Source: Anastrepha obliqua
Lineage: Eukaryota > Arthropoda > Insecta > Diptera > Tephritidae
NCBI RefSeq assembly: GCF_027943255.1
Contig: NC_072892.1
Span: 167,278,792-167,342,791 of the forward strand
DNA: 64,000 nt
Reading direction: 5' to 3'
The notes under the pieces are model-generated. The model had not been told where the DNA came from. It saw only the letters and a program-made list of their open reading frames with translations, and did not search any database. The first letter of the stretch is position 1; each line of letters opens with the position of its first letter. Shown here one piece after another: positions 22,436 through 33,379 of this stretch. Both the position numbers and the translations under genes were made by a program.

Positions 22436-22510
22436 TTTTCTCATTTTGTGAACTGCGTTGTAGCGAAACCGCGCTATAGAAGTACCGCGTTATATGAGGG
22501 TTACCTGTAC
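22436..22510. repeat. Possible Tigger-type terminus
   Basis: The reverse complement begins CAGGTAACCCTCATATAACG and continues with CGCGGT and GCGGTTTCGC, resembling Tigger-like terminal repeats that mimic ...ATAACGCGG.... No partner end or coding region was found, so it is probably a solo terminus. Confidence 0.35.
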
Positions 22511-22720
22511 TTACTTTTATTTTGTTGTGCTCCCTTTACCAATTCCCGATCACTTTTTGGCAGCATCAAGCCATTGCTATTGAATGGTTTCGAAATCATA
22601 TAATATTTTAAAATTGGTTTGTATGAGAGGTGCTACGCCTTCTTTATCAATACCGTCCACTTTTCATATCAAGGCATTGATATGTTATGCATCTGTACCG
22701 AATCCCATTAAAAATAAGTA

Positions 22721-22970
22721 AATAATTGGCGCGCACACTTCTTTTAGGCCGAGCTTCTACTCCTATTTGTGGTATGGGTCTTGATGTTGACGGAGGGACG
22801 TACAGTTTTAAGCCGACTCCGAACGACAGAGGTTTTTTATGAGGGACTATTTCATGGCAAAAATACCATACACTCGTAGGTTTGCCATTGCCTGCCGAGA
22901 GGCGACCGCTATTAGAAACAACTTTTTCTATCATTTTGCTGTTTCGTGCACGAAGATACGAACCCACGTA
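22721..22970 (-). mobile_element. tRNA-derived SINE, part 1 (interrupted by a LINE)
   Basis: Minus-strand SINE from the A+T-rich tail (aataattggcgcgcac) through the body to the B-box region, where the sequence cacgta is interrupted at 22970. The tRNA-like head resumes at 23698-23747. Confidence 0.85.
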
Positions 22971-23697
22971 TTCCCAGCGTAAGGAAAAAAGACGGGTTAG
23001 CATAATTGAGTGGCAAAATCGCTGGGACCTAGCGACAAAGGGAGGTGGACGCACAAGCTTATCAGGGGCGCACAGGCTGGGGTTGAGAGGGGACATGGTG
23101 ACACGGATTACTACCTGACACAGTTCTTGACGGGACATGGATGCTATAGTATCTTCAAAGACTCCGTCACGAGGACGCAGCAGACTGCTCGTTCTGCGGC
23201 AACGGTAGTGAGAACGCGGAACATGTCTTCTTCTCCTGCCCGAGATACACATCTGAAAGAATGTCCATTGAAGAATTGATAGAGGAAAGAATAACCCCAG
23301 GCAACATTGTAAATCACATGCTGCAATCGAAGTTGGTGTGGGCCAAGATGAGAGAATGATCCGCAAAGGCGCTACAGGAACTGCGGAAAGAGGAATGGGA
23401 ACGCAATAAACAAAGAAGAAAAGCCATTAATGAAGGGTAGACAAAGAAAGAAACAAATATGAAGAACCATACTGGCCAACTTGGCCCTGCGATGCAATGC
23501 TTAAACGGCGGCAAATTAAAGCTATAGAGGTCGGAGTTAGGGTTTAGTACGTAGGTGTACTGTTTCGCAAGTCCAGTTTAGTAGCAATACTGGCTGTGCG
23601 TGGTCCCGAATGAGGTGCACCTTTAGCGTTCAGCATGAATCGAGCATGCCGTCTATGCTGACGGTATCTATGAAAGATTCCTCCTTCGAAAAAAAAA
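22971..23697 (+). mobile_element. 5'-truncated LINE (R1-like C-terminus) inserted in a SINE
   Basis: Carries the C-terminal end of a LINE ORF2: WQNRWD..TKGRWTHKLI, then YYLTQFLTGHGCYS, then a CCHC knuckle (CSFCGNGSENAEHVFFSCPR, frame-shifted at about 23160) and a charged tail ending INEG-stop near 23440. About 250 bp of 3' UTR and a short poly(A) at 23689-23697 follow. GTA occurs at both junctions (22968-22970 and 23698-23700). The YLTQFLTGHG motif is typical of the R1/Jockey-like group. 5' truncation and the A tail show LINE retrotransposition into a SINE. Confidence 0.82.
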
Positions 23698-23747
23698 GTA
23701 CTCCCAAATGGTAGTCACGCATGAACCCATTCGGTTACGGCGGCCGC
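23698..23747 (-). mobile_element. tRNA-derived SINE, part 2 (head)
   Basis: Continuation of the SINE interrupted at 22970: CTCCCAAATGGTAGTCACGC to GGCGGCCGC, containing the A-box region in inverse orientation. Confidence 0.83.
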
Positions 23748-24419
23748 ATAAACACATAAAAATGATTATTTTATATTTTCAGTAGCAGTAAAAAATTGAA
23801 ATCATTAGTATAAATTTGAGGAACATAAAAATGCAATGCTTCTTTCGAAACGTGTAATTTAACTCAACAGAATATTTTTATTTACACCTTTGGTATTACA
23901 GGCACATTTGAGTAGATACATACACACATACTCATGTATGATACATGTATATCTTACGAACTTAATTACTGAGAAAATAAATAATATACACTTAGTAACT
24001 ACCTAAACTTAGAAATGCCTACATACATTCATATATACATACATACATACAAACTTAACAATGCAGTCTTTGAAAAGCAATAAATATAAAAATCTAAGTA
24101 GTCAGAAAGGCTCACCTTCACGCTACAGGAAACATGATTAATGTGCTCAAACTATTTGGCGTCGTCATTAACAAATTAAAAAAAAGTAATGGATTAGCAA
24201 ATACCTCTATTTCACGCACAAAGCATTATTTTATAGTTCTGCTAAATTCTTTATTACAAAGGGACGAGTAGCACGAAAGATGGGTAGCGTTTGTCCTAAA
24301 TAATTAAAGAGAAAATAAATCCCGCTACCTGTGCTGGAATTTTCGCAAAAATCGCTAAACGAACTAAAAGTCGTTGGACTGGTACCCTGTAGTGAAACAC
24401 GAAACTGGCCAGAAAAAAT
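23748..24419. other. Spacer with short (TACA)n microsatellite
   Basis: Non-coding. ATACATACATAC microsatellite at about 24015-24050. Nothing else recognised. Confidence 0.5.
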
Positions 24420-24685
24420 AATGGTTTACAAGTGGAATTTCCCGAATGAAATTGAACTAGTCCGAAAAGGACCAGACTTGTACCGATTGCAAAGTGATGT
24501 ATTCATGCAAGTTTTATTTGAATTAAAACTTTTAATTAAATTAATTTTTTAAAATATTGGTTTACAAGTAGAATTTCTTGAATGGATTCGGACTAGTCCG
24601 AAAAAGACCAGACTTGCACCGATTGCAAAGTGATTTATTCATGCCTGTTTTACTTGAATTCAACATTTTATTTGATTTTTTTTTT
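24418..24685 (+). repeat. Tandem duplication, about 138-bp unit, two copies
   Basis: The sequence starting ggtttacaagtggaatttc at 24422 recurs, diverged, from 24560 (ggtttacaagtagaatttc). Both contain GACTAGTCCGAAAA or CTAGTCCGAAAAGGACCAGA and CCGATTGCAAAGTGAT. It is not linked to a recognised element. A 73-codon ORF over the first unit is probably fortuitous. Confidence 0.65.
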
Positions 24686-24867
24686 GGTGTGCTGTGAACC
24701 ATTAAAGCGCGTACATATTCGCTTCGCCAACAAAATCAAATTTAATAAATTTTATTTAAAATTTGATAAAATTTTATTTATTTTACTTGAAAAATGCTTT
24801 CAATTAATCTTTGGAGCGATACCAATTTTGAAATATTAGTTTGAGGAAAAAGAATTTTGTAAATCGA

Positions 24868-25038
24868 TGAAACCAAGGCGAATCTATTAAAGGTGGTGTT
24901 GGTAAATCAGCTGAGTTGTTGAGCCGAATTCATTATTTGTTTGCTAATGTCTCAATACTTTGCTTTTACAATCAAACGTACGGAACAGTGTTGTTGGTCT
25001 AGTGCCACCACCTTCAATGAATGCGGCTTGGATCAAAC
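24868..25038 (+). mobile_element. Short MITE, about 170 bp, with TIRs
   Basis: The left end CCAAGGCGAATCTATTAAAG and the inverted right end CCAAGCCGCATTCATTGAAG flank a non-coding core. A second, oppositely oriented copy lies at 29996-30220. Superfamily unknown. Confidence 0.65.
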
Positions 25039-25109
25039 AATTTATGCTCGTTTGCCAAGGTGACATTTCACACTTAAAAAATTCGTTTCTGTGTTTTGTT
25101 TGTTCCATT

Positions 25110-25430
25110 CAGTTGTGTGAGTTACAGGGTGTTAACGCTGGAAGTCAACAAAGAGATATTTACAGTTTTTCTTTAATAAAGGCGAAAATGCAAGCCAGGC
25201 CGCTGAATTTCTGAATGTAACAGCTAATTGCGTACAATTTTGGGTTCGTCGATTCTGTTCAGGCGGATGTTAAAGAGAACGTCGAAAATGTAAAAAATCT
25301 CGATACAATCACAGAAATAATCGAAGTTGACCAGCGTATTAATAGTCGTGGTATCGCCCAGGAGCTGAAGATCGACCGTAAAATAGTTCTAAACCATTTG
25401 CGCAAAAATAATAGATTTATTTTTCCCTAA
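25110..25430 (+). pseudogene. Tc1/mariner transposase, amino-terminal HTH remnant
   Basis: Broken frames give NKGENASQAAEFLNVTANCV and, later, VENVKNLDTITEIIEVDQRI followed by NSRGIAQELKIDRKIVLNHL, the second helix-turn-helix of mariner transposases. No catalytic part and no TIR were found. Confidence 0.5.
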
Positions 25431-26349
25431 ACTAATATTTATGTATTTATTTTTCTTTTCTATCAAAACTAAGAAAAGATGAGGCTAATATTATTAGCAA
25501 ATCTAAGTCTGCTAAATAAAAATGTATGACTTTTTAAATTATCCTTATTAGAAAGATTTTAATTGTGTATTTATGTATTTATTTTACTTTTCAATTCCCG
25601 TTTTTAATTTCAATTTAGTGATTTTGTTCTATAATTGTAATACGATTTTTTTTTCAATTTTGTACTAGTATGAGACTGGTATATTTCTGATCGAAATCTA
25701 ACAACTGGCATCCCATAGGACATCCTCATGCTAAAAATACCAGTTGATTTTATGGAAAAAGGTATTTGGCCTGAGTAGTTAGGCCTGCGTCCGTTACCAA
25801 GGATGGTAGAATACAAGGTAGCGTCTTCCGAATTCGCTGCGTTGTCAGGCTTCACGAATAAACAAGCCAAATGAAGTTGAATTACTTGTATGTGAAGAGG
25901 AAGAAGTTAAAGGCACACATGCACACACTTTCTTGCCACGGCGTCTTCAACACGTGCCACGTAAAAACCTGCATTTGGAAGTATTACATTAATTTGTGCT
26001 TTCAAAATTTCTTTAACAGGTGGCACCTCGTTTAATTCTAATCTCACCAATCGCCATTTTACCAGCTATTCACTAAATTTTCACAAACATTTCATTTCTA
26101 CTTCTTTTGGTTGTGTTGTATTCGAAAGGGACCTGACGTCAGACTTGTTAAAATCGCGCAAAACTAAGTAACTGTTTTGGGAAGGCGCCACCTTCAGTAA
26201 TCAATTCGCCTTGGTCAATTACTAGTTTTGAGGTAGCCTTCAACTAGTACATTCCTACAGGGTGTCAATATCACATCCATACGCACACACACATAAGTTG
26301 CCAATATTATATAAATTTACTAAATCACTTATTTACTAGTCACACAAAC
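25431..26349. other. 3' flank of the protease gene, nothing recognised
   Basis: A+T-rich and non-coding. A short relic of the 24.87-kb MITE (attcgccttggtcaatt) lies at about 26205. Confidence 0.4.
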
Positions 26350-29300
26350 TTAAGTTCGAATTGTCGCCTGTATCCAGTCCACAAAGTTGCTTACTCTGGT
26401 GTAAACACCTGGCCAACCTTCCATGCCGCATGTAGCTGGTCCAAAGGAAACGATTCCAATCAAAAAGAAATAAGTGTGTCCCTTGCTTGTCGTGCCCAGT
26501 CCGATGAGTGGTCCACCCGAATCACCTCGGCACGAATCTACTCCTCGTTTACCACCAGCGCACATTTGTGTGTCTTTCAGCAAAATGCCTTGCGGTCGAT
26601 AGACATTTCGGCAATCCTTTAACGGCACAACATCGAGTTCAGCTTTCAATTTAATATTACTGTTGGTTTGTGACTCTGTTTTGCCCCAGCCCGCGACGTC
26701 CAAGATGGTATCGTCGAAACTAGCGCCATGTAAATTGCTATTCAATGGTAGGCAAATCGGTCGTACAAAGTCTGTGAAAATTACTTTCTCTTTCAAACGC
26801 AGCAACGCTATGTCGTTAATTTGATTTATTGAAAGCGGATCATATTTGGGATGTGGTATGGCAAGTTCAACGGGCACGTCAATGTGAGGTGGTGCGCAAT
26901 CTTTCGCACCAGTCGAATCAATTTCACAATCGGGATTTGTTGTTGTGTCCCATTCTCCCAAACGTACAGTGGATATCTTCCAGTCAGTAGGCAAAGCTCT
27001 ACCGTTGACGCAATGCGAAGCAGTTACGACGTAACGGGCATTGATCAGCGAACCACCGCAGTGATATCCAGATTGACCGAGTTCTGGAAAGATTGAAAGT
27101 GGTTAAATTGAAAGATGGGGTAAAATAGTAAGAAAGCTTGAAAAATACAATAAAAGAGAAATATTTGTTTATTTTAAGTGTTTTTCAAGTGAAAACTTCT
27201 TTAGAATCGTTGGGAGTGATTTGAGACTCGATGAAACGAAAAAGCGACACTCTTGGCTACGAAGCGTTATATGTATGTTGATATACGTACAGTGGCTCAC
27301 AGCTTCGTGTGGCTGTATGTTAAACTAAAGAATTGCAAAATAATTTTTATTTGATTTACTTTAAAAAAAATTTAAATGCACAATCAAAGATAAATTATTT
27401 CTAATTACAAACATGTATAAATGCATTCAAATTTTTTCTGCTTTAGTAGAATATTTACAACAAAAACAGAATACTAGGTAAATTGACGTCACAGCTTATT
27501 TCGTGTGTTCACTTTTACCGTTATCGGCGCGAGTAAACCGGTTAGCAATTATAGGTAATTTGTTTTGCATAGTATATTAGATTATATCCTCATTTAGTTT
27601 ACACATTGAAAGTAGTTGGTTGTCCAGCTTAATTTAAAAATACCGTGATGGGTCGTCGTACGTCGATTGAAAGGCGCGAATTAGTGATTACGCATTACAA
27701 AAATGGAAAGTCGCAGAAAAAAATTGCTGAAATTGTAAATTTAAGTACTTCCACAGTACAGTACATTATTCAATGCTTTTCTCGTGAAAAAAGAGTGGTT
27801 GACAAAGGCCGCCAAGCTCCAAACAAAATGTTTACAGAAGCTGATGAAAGGTCGATATTAAGAAAAATTAAAAAAGACCCACGAATTAGTGCGCCAGCTT
27901 TGACAAAAGAGGTTGAAAAAGTACTTAATAAGTCATGTAATCCTGAAACAATAAGAAGAATTCTGCGCAAAGCTTATTTCCATTGGCGTACAGCTCGAAA
28001 CAAACCGTTTGTTAATGAGCGTAACAAAAGGTTAAGGGTGGAGTTTGCAGAAAACCATGGTAATAAAGACCAAACATTTTGGAATGACATTATTTTCGCC
28101 TACGAAAGCAAATTGAACCTCTTTGGTTCCAATGGAAAGTATTTCGTTTGGCGTAAGCCCAACGCGGAGCTGGACCCGAAGAATCTGCGTGGTACAGTAA
28201 AACACGGTGGGGGCGATGTAATGGTTTGGGGCTGCATGTCAACAGCTGGTGTCGGAAACTTGGTTTTTATCGACGAAATTATGGATAAAACAGTTTATTT
28301 GAATTTATTAAAAAATAATTTACTACAAAGTGCTGAAAAATTAGGCATTCGGAACAGGTTCAGGTTCTGTCAGGACAATGATCCGAAGCATAAGTCGGAA
28401 TTAGTGCAACGGTGGCTTATATGGAATTGCCCTCATGTGGTAAAAACCCCAGCACAATCACCTGATCTCAATGTAATTGAGAATTTATGGAATATTCTGG
28501 ATCAAAAAATTAGAAAACATAACATAAGCAACAAACAAGATCTAAAAACAGCATTGCAAGTGGAGTGGGAGAAAATATCTCCTGAATACACTGGAAAACT
28601 TGTTAGCTCCATGCAATCCCGATTAAAAGCTGTATGAAAACAAAAAGGCTACCCTATAAAATATTAGATTAGTAAAAACTTAATAAATTAAAAAAAAAAA
28701 AGTTATGTTTTTTCTAGTTTGGTTAAGCACACGAAATAAGGTGTGACGTGGACTTACTTATAATTTTGATTTTGCTGTAAATATATTACTTAAGAAGAAA
28801 TGATTTAAGTTTATTTATTTATGTTTGTAACAAGAAATAATTTATCTTTGTTTATAGTTTAAAGTTTATACAAAAATATTAAACTCTTTTATTCTGATAA
28901 ACGGGCACACGAAATAAGCTGTGAGCCACTGTATATGTGTGTGGCTGCGAACTGCTGAGCCACGCAAGTATAGTGAGTATTGTTGTATGTATACTACACT
29001 GCCTATTACTTGCTTTGGTGTTTAGTTCAAGCGTCATACGTATGTATGTTTGTATGTATGCTAGTACGTATGTGTGCGCGCCTGCGTATTACGGAGCCAC
29101 GGTGAACGAGAAGGCATTATGTATACCTACACTACACTACCTAATACTTGCTTAGACCAAGCGTCCTACGAATGTTTGTGTGTATGTTAGTACGTCTGTG
29201 TAATATACGCGTTACGACGCTCATAATAGCAACCGCGTGTGCTGTATTGCGTCCGTATTTTTATATTCGTAAATATTTTCATTTTTAAATATTTACCGCA

Positions 29301-32300
29301 ATTATGCCGAAAAATAATGCAGAAAAGTGTCGTGAATATCGACAGAAAAAAATACAAAAAAAAAATAAAACTAAAAACCAGATTGAGCAATGGAAAAACA
29401 GTTTTAATTGTGGCAATTTATATTTCACCGAATCAATCAATAAATAGCATCACGGAATTTATTCACGAAAATTTAATAAAGTATACACCAGAAGTATCGC
29501 GGATACTTAGAAAAGATTACGATAAAGTTCCAATGATTTTAAGTGGCGATTTTAACGTAAATTTTGCATTGGACACAGCGGTTCCTTCAATTGACTTTCT
29601 CAATACAACATTCAATTTAAAAATGTGTAACAATCGCACTGAATCGACAACACGATCAAAAACAACAATTGACGCGGTATTTCAAAGACATGTTGACAAC
29701 ATCGAAACCAAAGCATTTGTATCATATTTTAGCTATCATAAGCCACTCGTATCATTTGTTGAAATTGAAAACATTGAGGATGAATAATAATAAAATGAAG
29801 AAAATAAAATATGAACTTTATAGCAATATTATAATGAACCTATAATTATCCCGCTCCTAATGCTGCCTTCGTCTCATTCTCTCTCAGTTTGTTTTACGGA
29901 AGGTTTCACTTCTATCGCGTCTAACCGTTAGACTGGTATTTTTTTTTTAATTGCTGGAGCTGGTGCTGTTAAAATCAAGGCAAATTCAATAGGCTGTAGT
30001 AATCAAGGCGCATTTATTAAAGATGATGGTACTAGACCAACAACAATGTTTTGTACGTTTGATTATCAAAGCAAAGTATTGGGAAAGTAGAAAACAAAAA
30101 ATGTATTCGCCTTGTTTTATTCTGTGCTGACAGTCACATGGACACAGCGAAAGAAACCAAAGCAAAAAAAAAATCAGCTGATTTCCCAACACCACCGTTA
30201 ATAGATTCGCCTTGGTGGTAATAGAGCAGCTGATTTGTTAACTATAAACTGTCAATCTTTGATTTTAGATTTTGACACTCACGATTTGGACCGAAACAAA
30301 AACAAAAGACATTGCTTTTAGTGGTTTTGTTTGCCTGTTTTTGGCGGCCTTCTACCGTATCTTATCATAGTATGATACATTTTTGCTCGATGTAAAATTT
30401 ATGGCTATTACTGTAGTGAAGACTAATTATTGAAAAACCACCTTGATCAAAAAAGTACCCGGATTATATTCCGAAAATTCTAAATTCAAGTTTATCCCTC
30501 AAAAGTGATATTATCGCCCTCAAAGTATTGTACTACCCCACAACTGCAACGCATTTCTACCAGCTCTAGAAACATTTCTGGAACTCTATTTTCGGTATAG
30601 CCATCCGAGCCGTCTTCAATTTTTCCATTACTCTCTTTTGGCAGCCACAACGCTCGATCAAACAGAAAAAACGCAAGGAGCCATATCAGGTGAATTCGAT
30701 GGCTGTTGGATGCTATTCGTTTTGTTCTTGCTCAAAAAATCGTGGATAATGATGGCATCCTGCGACGGTTCTCAAGCTGCAAAAATCCACGAGTTGTTTT
30801 CCCACAAATACTTTCTTTTCTGGCGAATTGCTTCACGTAAACGCCTCATAACGCCCAAATAATAGTCCTTATTAACTGTCTGACCTTCTGGCAAAAATTC
30901 GTGGTGTAAAATACCTTGCACGTCAGGTTTTTGAGAAAAGTACAAGTAATAAAACCGAAGGTCACGTTTTTATTTGTGTTTATCCCTACTTTTCCGAAAA
31001 CCTTAATACGATGTGCTCTTTTGGACACCAGCATCGTGTTCAGCGCACAAAAATGCATCAGAAACCAGTCTCTTACAAAAACAAAAAAAACAGGTACAAT
31101 TGTTAGCTGAGAGCGTGGGGCGTCTTTGACGCTCTATTGCAATTTTACTGCTATGCTGCTATAGAGGGGAAATCAGTATATGTTCGTTCGTTTATGTACA
31201 TAAGTGTTTGTAAAACAACAATATGACCCTATACGTGTACTTCGTCTCAGTTCGGAAATTTCTTCAACATCTCTTGACTTTCTGTTACTTTTCTATATAA
31301 TTTTTCTCTGCTTTATGCAACTTACGTTTTTTGTATCCTATTAAGGCCATCCAGGGATATTCATCGATCTTTGTGGCGTTACCACCATAAATACGACTGG
31401 TTGTCATTTGCCCACATTGGCCGGGAAGTGGCACTTTGCGCATATTTATAGACTCAGTGGGAGAGTTTTTCAGTAATATTGCTTTTTTAGTAGCTTTACG
31501 TGATTGTATGGGTTTAAGATCAATTTTAGGCTGTATTGGAGGTGTAGCATTTTGAATTGGGCAGCATATCTGAAAATGAGAAAGAAAGCATGCATTTGCA
31601 TACAAAAACGTCTTAATATTTATTTTAAGCTAAATTCATAATTTTATTTGGAAATAAAGATCGCTTTAACGGAGGCGGTTCGATAGTATTAGATTAATTT
31701 TTTTTTTTTTTGATTTTCGTAAATAATTTGAAATAGTAAACTCACCAGAATCTTCCCATTCCAATAACCGCATTGGCTCTGACTCAAATAAAATTTGTTC
31801 ACATGACTTATTGGTTTGATTAATAGCAATTTGTAAAGCTTTTTACAATTTTGCAAAATTATACAGGAACCTGGCAAACCATGCGGCGTTTTGCAATGTC
31901 CAAAGTTAGGTGTTGCCGTCAAAGCACGAGGATGGTTGACTTCTGAAAAATAGGAAAAAAATTAAAAATGCATCCACACGTATTTACATATTTTTTTTTT
32001 TTTTTACAAATTACTCGTACCACTAGATGAGCCGACTTCGATCGGTTAGAGAAAAAGAAAATATTAAAATTACACTGACGATAAAGGTACGACAGTCAAA
32101 CTTTTAATGAAAAAATGATAATAAATAAATAAATTATGAAAAAGTATTATAAAAAAAAAAATTTAATTCAAGTTTTCGCAAAGGAATTTTATTAAAAACC
32201 TTCATATTATGAGTTCCTTAGTTAAAAATTAAACTTTTCGTATTGATTCTGATTTTATAGTAATACCTTATTTATGTTATTTCTCAGCAGCATAGCTCGA

Positions 32301-32741
32301 GTTTAACAGAGTGGGGTTATACCAGATGTAACGGTCGGTTTTCCGTGTGAAAGCACTCTCATATACTAATTCACATATTCATACTCATTATATTTACAAG
32401 TGCTTCCTAATTAGCGCACTAATATTATGACAATTTACTCTTGAGAGCATGTATGTAAATGTAGTGGTTGTTTTTTTTTTTTTGCAACATTTTCTATTTT
32501 TTTTTTTTACTTTTATTTAAATAGTGGGATAAAAATCGCCAGAGTATTACACCGTTTGTGAGATCCCTCGTGTGTAAGGGAATGCTAAAATTCCATGTTA
32601 GTTAGCTTCTCCTTACTTCCCCGTTTCATAAAACGCTGCTCACATACAAAATTTTTAAGAATTATTATACTTACGAACCGCTGGCAGGCTGCTGGAAAAT
32701 GCGCACATCAAGAGAACACTCAGAAACACTTGTCTTAACAT
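26350..32741 (-). CDS. CLIP-domain serine protease A (easter/SPE-like), complete
   Basis: Four exons on the minus strand with GT-AG borders and matching phases: 32741-32675, 31942-31746, 31569-31326 and 27083-26350; 1242 nt, 413 residues. Residues 1-22 (MLRQVFLSVLLMCAFSSSLP) are a signal peptide. A CLIP domain follows with six Cys (GHCKTP, GSC, QNC, SQCGYW, ICCP). After a linker, the activation site is SR|IYGGN. The S1 protease domain has His in TASHCVNG, Asp in NDIALLRL and Ser in GVDSCRGDSGGP. The Asp six residues before the Ser predicts trypsin-like cleavage after Arg/Lys. Such secreted zymogens act in Toll or melanisation cascades. All catalytic residues and frames are intact. Intron 3 (31325-27084) is enlarged by a Tc1, a Helitron-like fragment, a MITE and a mariner remnant. 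Confidence 0.93.
27290..28931 (+). mobile_element. Tc1 element with IR/DR termini and TA duplication
   Basis: 1642 bp flanked by TA at 27288-27289 and 28932-28933. Termini are CAGTGGCTCACAGCTTCGTG and its inverse. A second copy of the core site (CACAGCTTATTTCGTGTG at about 27491 and its inverse at about 28730) lies some 200 bp inside each end. This gives two transposase-binding sites per long inverted repeat, the IR/DR arrangement of Minos- and Sleeping Beauty-type elements. The outer right core (CACACGAAATAAGCTGTG) and both inner cores share the ATTTCGTGTG sequence, whereas the left outer one lacks three bases. Confidence 0.93.
27648..28637 (+). CDS. Tc1 transposase, uninterrupted but missing the first catalytic Asp
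   Basis: 329 codons from ATG 27648; the frame also reads upstream from a GTG that is not a start. The amino part has paired HTH motifs (KSQKKIAEIVNLSTSTVQYI; ISAPALTKEVEKVLNKSCNP). The DDE core reads FAYESKLNLFGSNGK where Tc1 transposases have FSDESKFNLFGSDG: the first catalytic Asp is Tyr (codon TAC at 28100-28102) and the preceding Ser is Ala. The second Asp (QDNDPKH) and the Glu (SPDLNVIENLW) are present, 34 residues apart (DD34E). A full-length frame without a catalytic Asp should bind DNA but not cut it. It lies in intron 3 of protease A, opposite strand. Confidence 0.9.
   Translation: MGRRTSIERRELVITHYKNGKSQKKIAEIVNLSTSTVQYIIQCFSREKRVVDKGRQAPNKMFTEADERSILRKIKKDPRISAPALTKEVEKVLNKSCNPETIRRILRKAYFHWRTARNKPFVNERNKRLRVEFAENHGNKDQTFWNDIIFAYESKLNLFGSNGKYFVWRKPNAELDPKNLRGTVKHGGGDVMVWGCMSTAGVGNLVFIDEIMDKTVYLNLLKNNLLQSAEKLGIRNRFRFCQDNDPKHKSELVQRWLIWNCPHVVKTPAQSPDLNVIENLWNILDQKIRKHNISNKQDLKTALQVEWEKISPEYTGKLVSSMQSRLKAV
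29304..29787 (+). pseudogene. Helitron/Helentron protein, amino end joined to EEP nuclease end
   Basis: Starts MPKNNAEKCREYRQKK at 29304, a beginning often seen in insect Helitron proteins. After about 30 codons it shifts frame into the C-terminal part of an endonuclease/exonuclease/phosphatase domain (VLIVAIYISPNQSINSITEF, MILSGDFNVNF, TTIDAVFQRH, FVSYFSYHKPLVSFVE) ending at TAA 29785-29787. The SGDFN and SYFSYHKP motifs carry the EEP Asp, Asn and His. The Rep and helicase core is deleted. The related fragment at 44409-44165 ends with the same SYFSYHRP motif. Confidence 0.6.
29996..30220 (-). mobile_element. MITE copy (family of 24.87 kb)
   Basis: Inverse copy of the 24868-25038 MITE, longer by about 50 bp: ends ATCAAGGCGCATTTATTAAA and (inverse) CCAAGGCGAATCTATTAACG. 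Sits in intron 3 of protease A. Non-coding. Confidence 0.65.
30540..30920 (-). pseudogene. mariner transposase, catalytic-core fragment
   Basis: Read leftwards from about 30920: GILHHEFLPEGQTVNKDYYL, VMRRLREAIRQKRKYLWENN, then decayed sequence with NSPDMAPCVF in place of YSPDLAPCDF. It corresponds to the same region as residues about 190-290 of the mariner at 4.9-6.0 kb. Several stops. Lies in intron 3 of protease A. Confidence 0.65.
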
Positions 32742-32762
32742 CTTGAAATCGTTGTAATAACT

Positions 32763-32800
32763 GTTTTAGCGATGGGCTACTCCGCCGTCTTTATGTAAAA
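32763..32800 (-). promoter_or_regulatory. Candidate core promoter of protease A
   Basis: On the minus strand an ACATAAAGAC stretch (about 32798-32790) could act as a TATA element. About 30 nt downstream AACAGTTAT (about 32765) resembles an insect initiator. It lies 20-60 nt before the ATG at 32741, so the 5' UTR would be very short. Inferred from motif spacing only. Confidence 0.35.
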
Positions 32801-32976
32801 TATTTGGAACATCCACACGCGCATTCGAAGGCCATGTTATACCTGGCGTTGTACTTACATGCATAGATTGTTGTTGCTCATGCCAGCCATTTCACACGCG
32901 AAGATCATTCGCGCAGTGAGCGACACAGGTACAAGAACGACAAAGTACAAGAACGGTAGCTGGTGTAAGTGTATGT

Positions 32977-33130
32977 ACGAGTACATTGTTGTTCAAATGA
33001 TCATTGTTGTTTAAGTGGTACAGCGCACATACATATATACATGCGTGTATATACGAGTACATTGTTGTTCAAGTGCTCATTGTTGTTCAAGTGGTACAGC
33101 GCACATACATATATATATACATGTATTCAT
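32977..33130 (+). repeat. Tandem duplication, about 77-bp unit
   Basis: Two near-identical units each containing CGAGTACATTGTTGTTCAA, GTGGTACAGCGCACATACAT. Lies between the start of protease A and the end of protease B. Confidence 0.75.
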
Positions 33131-33379
33131 AAAATGTCATTTAAATATCCCTTTTTGCAAATTCAAAGAATTTTTTTGTTTAAATTTTCTTGTCTACAAG
33201 CACTAATGGTTGGTTTATTTCATGTTGTCGCTTAATTTATGCATTTACCAAAAGTAAAAAGTACAAATACAGGTAAAGTTATTTTTTATTAAATAATTTT
33301 TTTAAATAAAAATATATTTAATTATATATTCAATTTAAATGTAAACTCTTAATTATAATATTGATGGTTTTCATGAAGC

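Larger units (their letters stand above)
27175..29950 (+). mobile_element. Helitron-like element remnant, split by a Tc1
   Basis: The left piece 27175-27289 starts near TTCAAGTGAAAACTTC. The right piece 28932-29950 contains tandem units of about 115 bp (28985-29090 and 29118-29215), a coding remnant and a right-end motif GGAAGGTTTCACTTCTATCG (29912), the approximate inverse of the left motif. The Tc1 at 27290-28931 sits between them. The coding remnant has an EEP nuclease C-terminus as found on arthropod Helentron-type Rep/helicase proteins. Boundaries are approximate. Confidence 0.45.

Noticed and set aside
22647..23366. 239-codon minus-strand ORF
   Set aside because: It spans the SINE/LINE nest in antisense; the plus strand carries the recognised LINE C-terminus.
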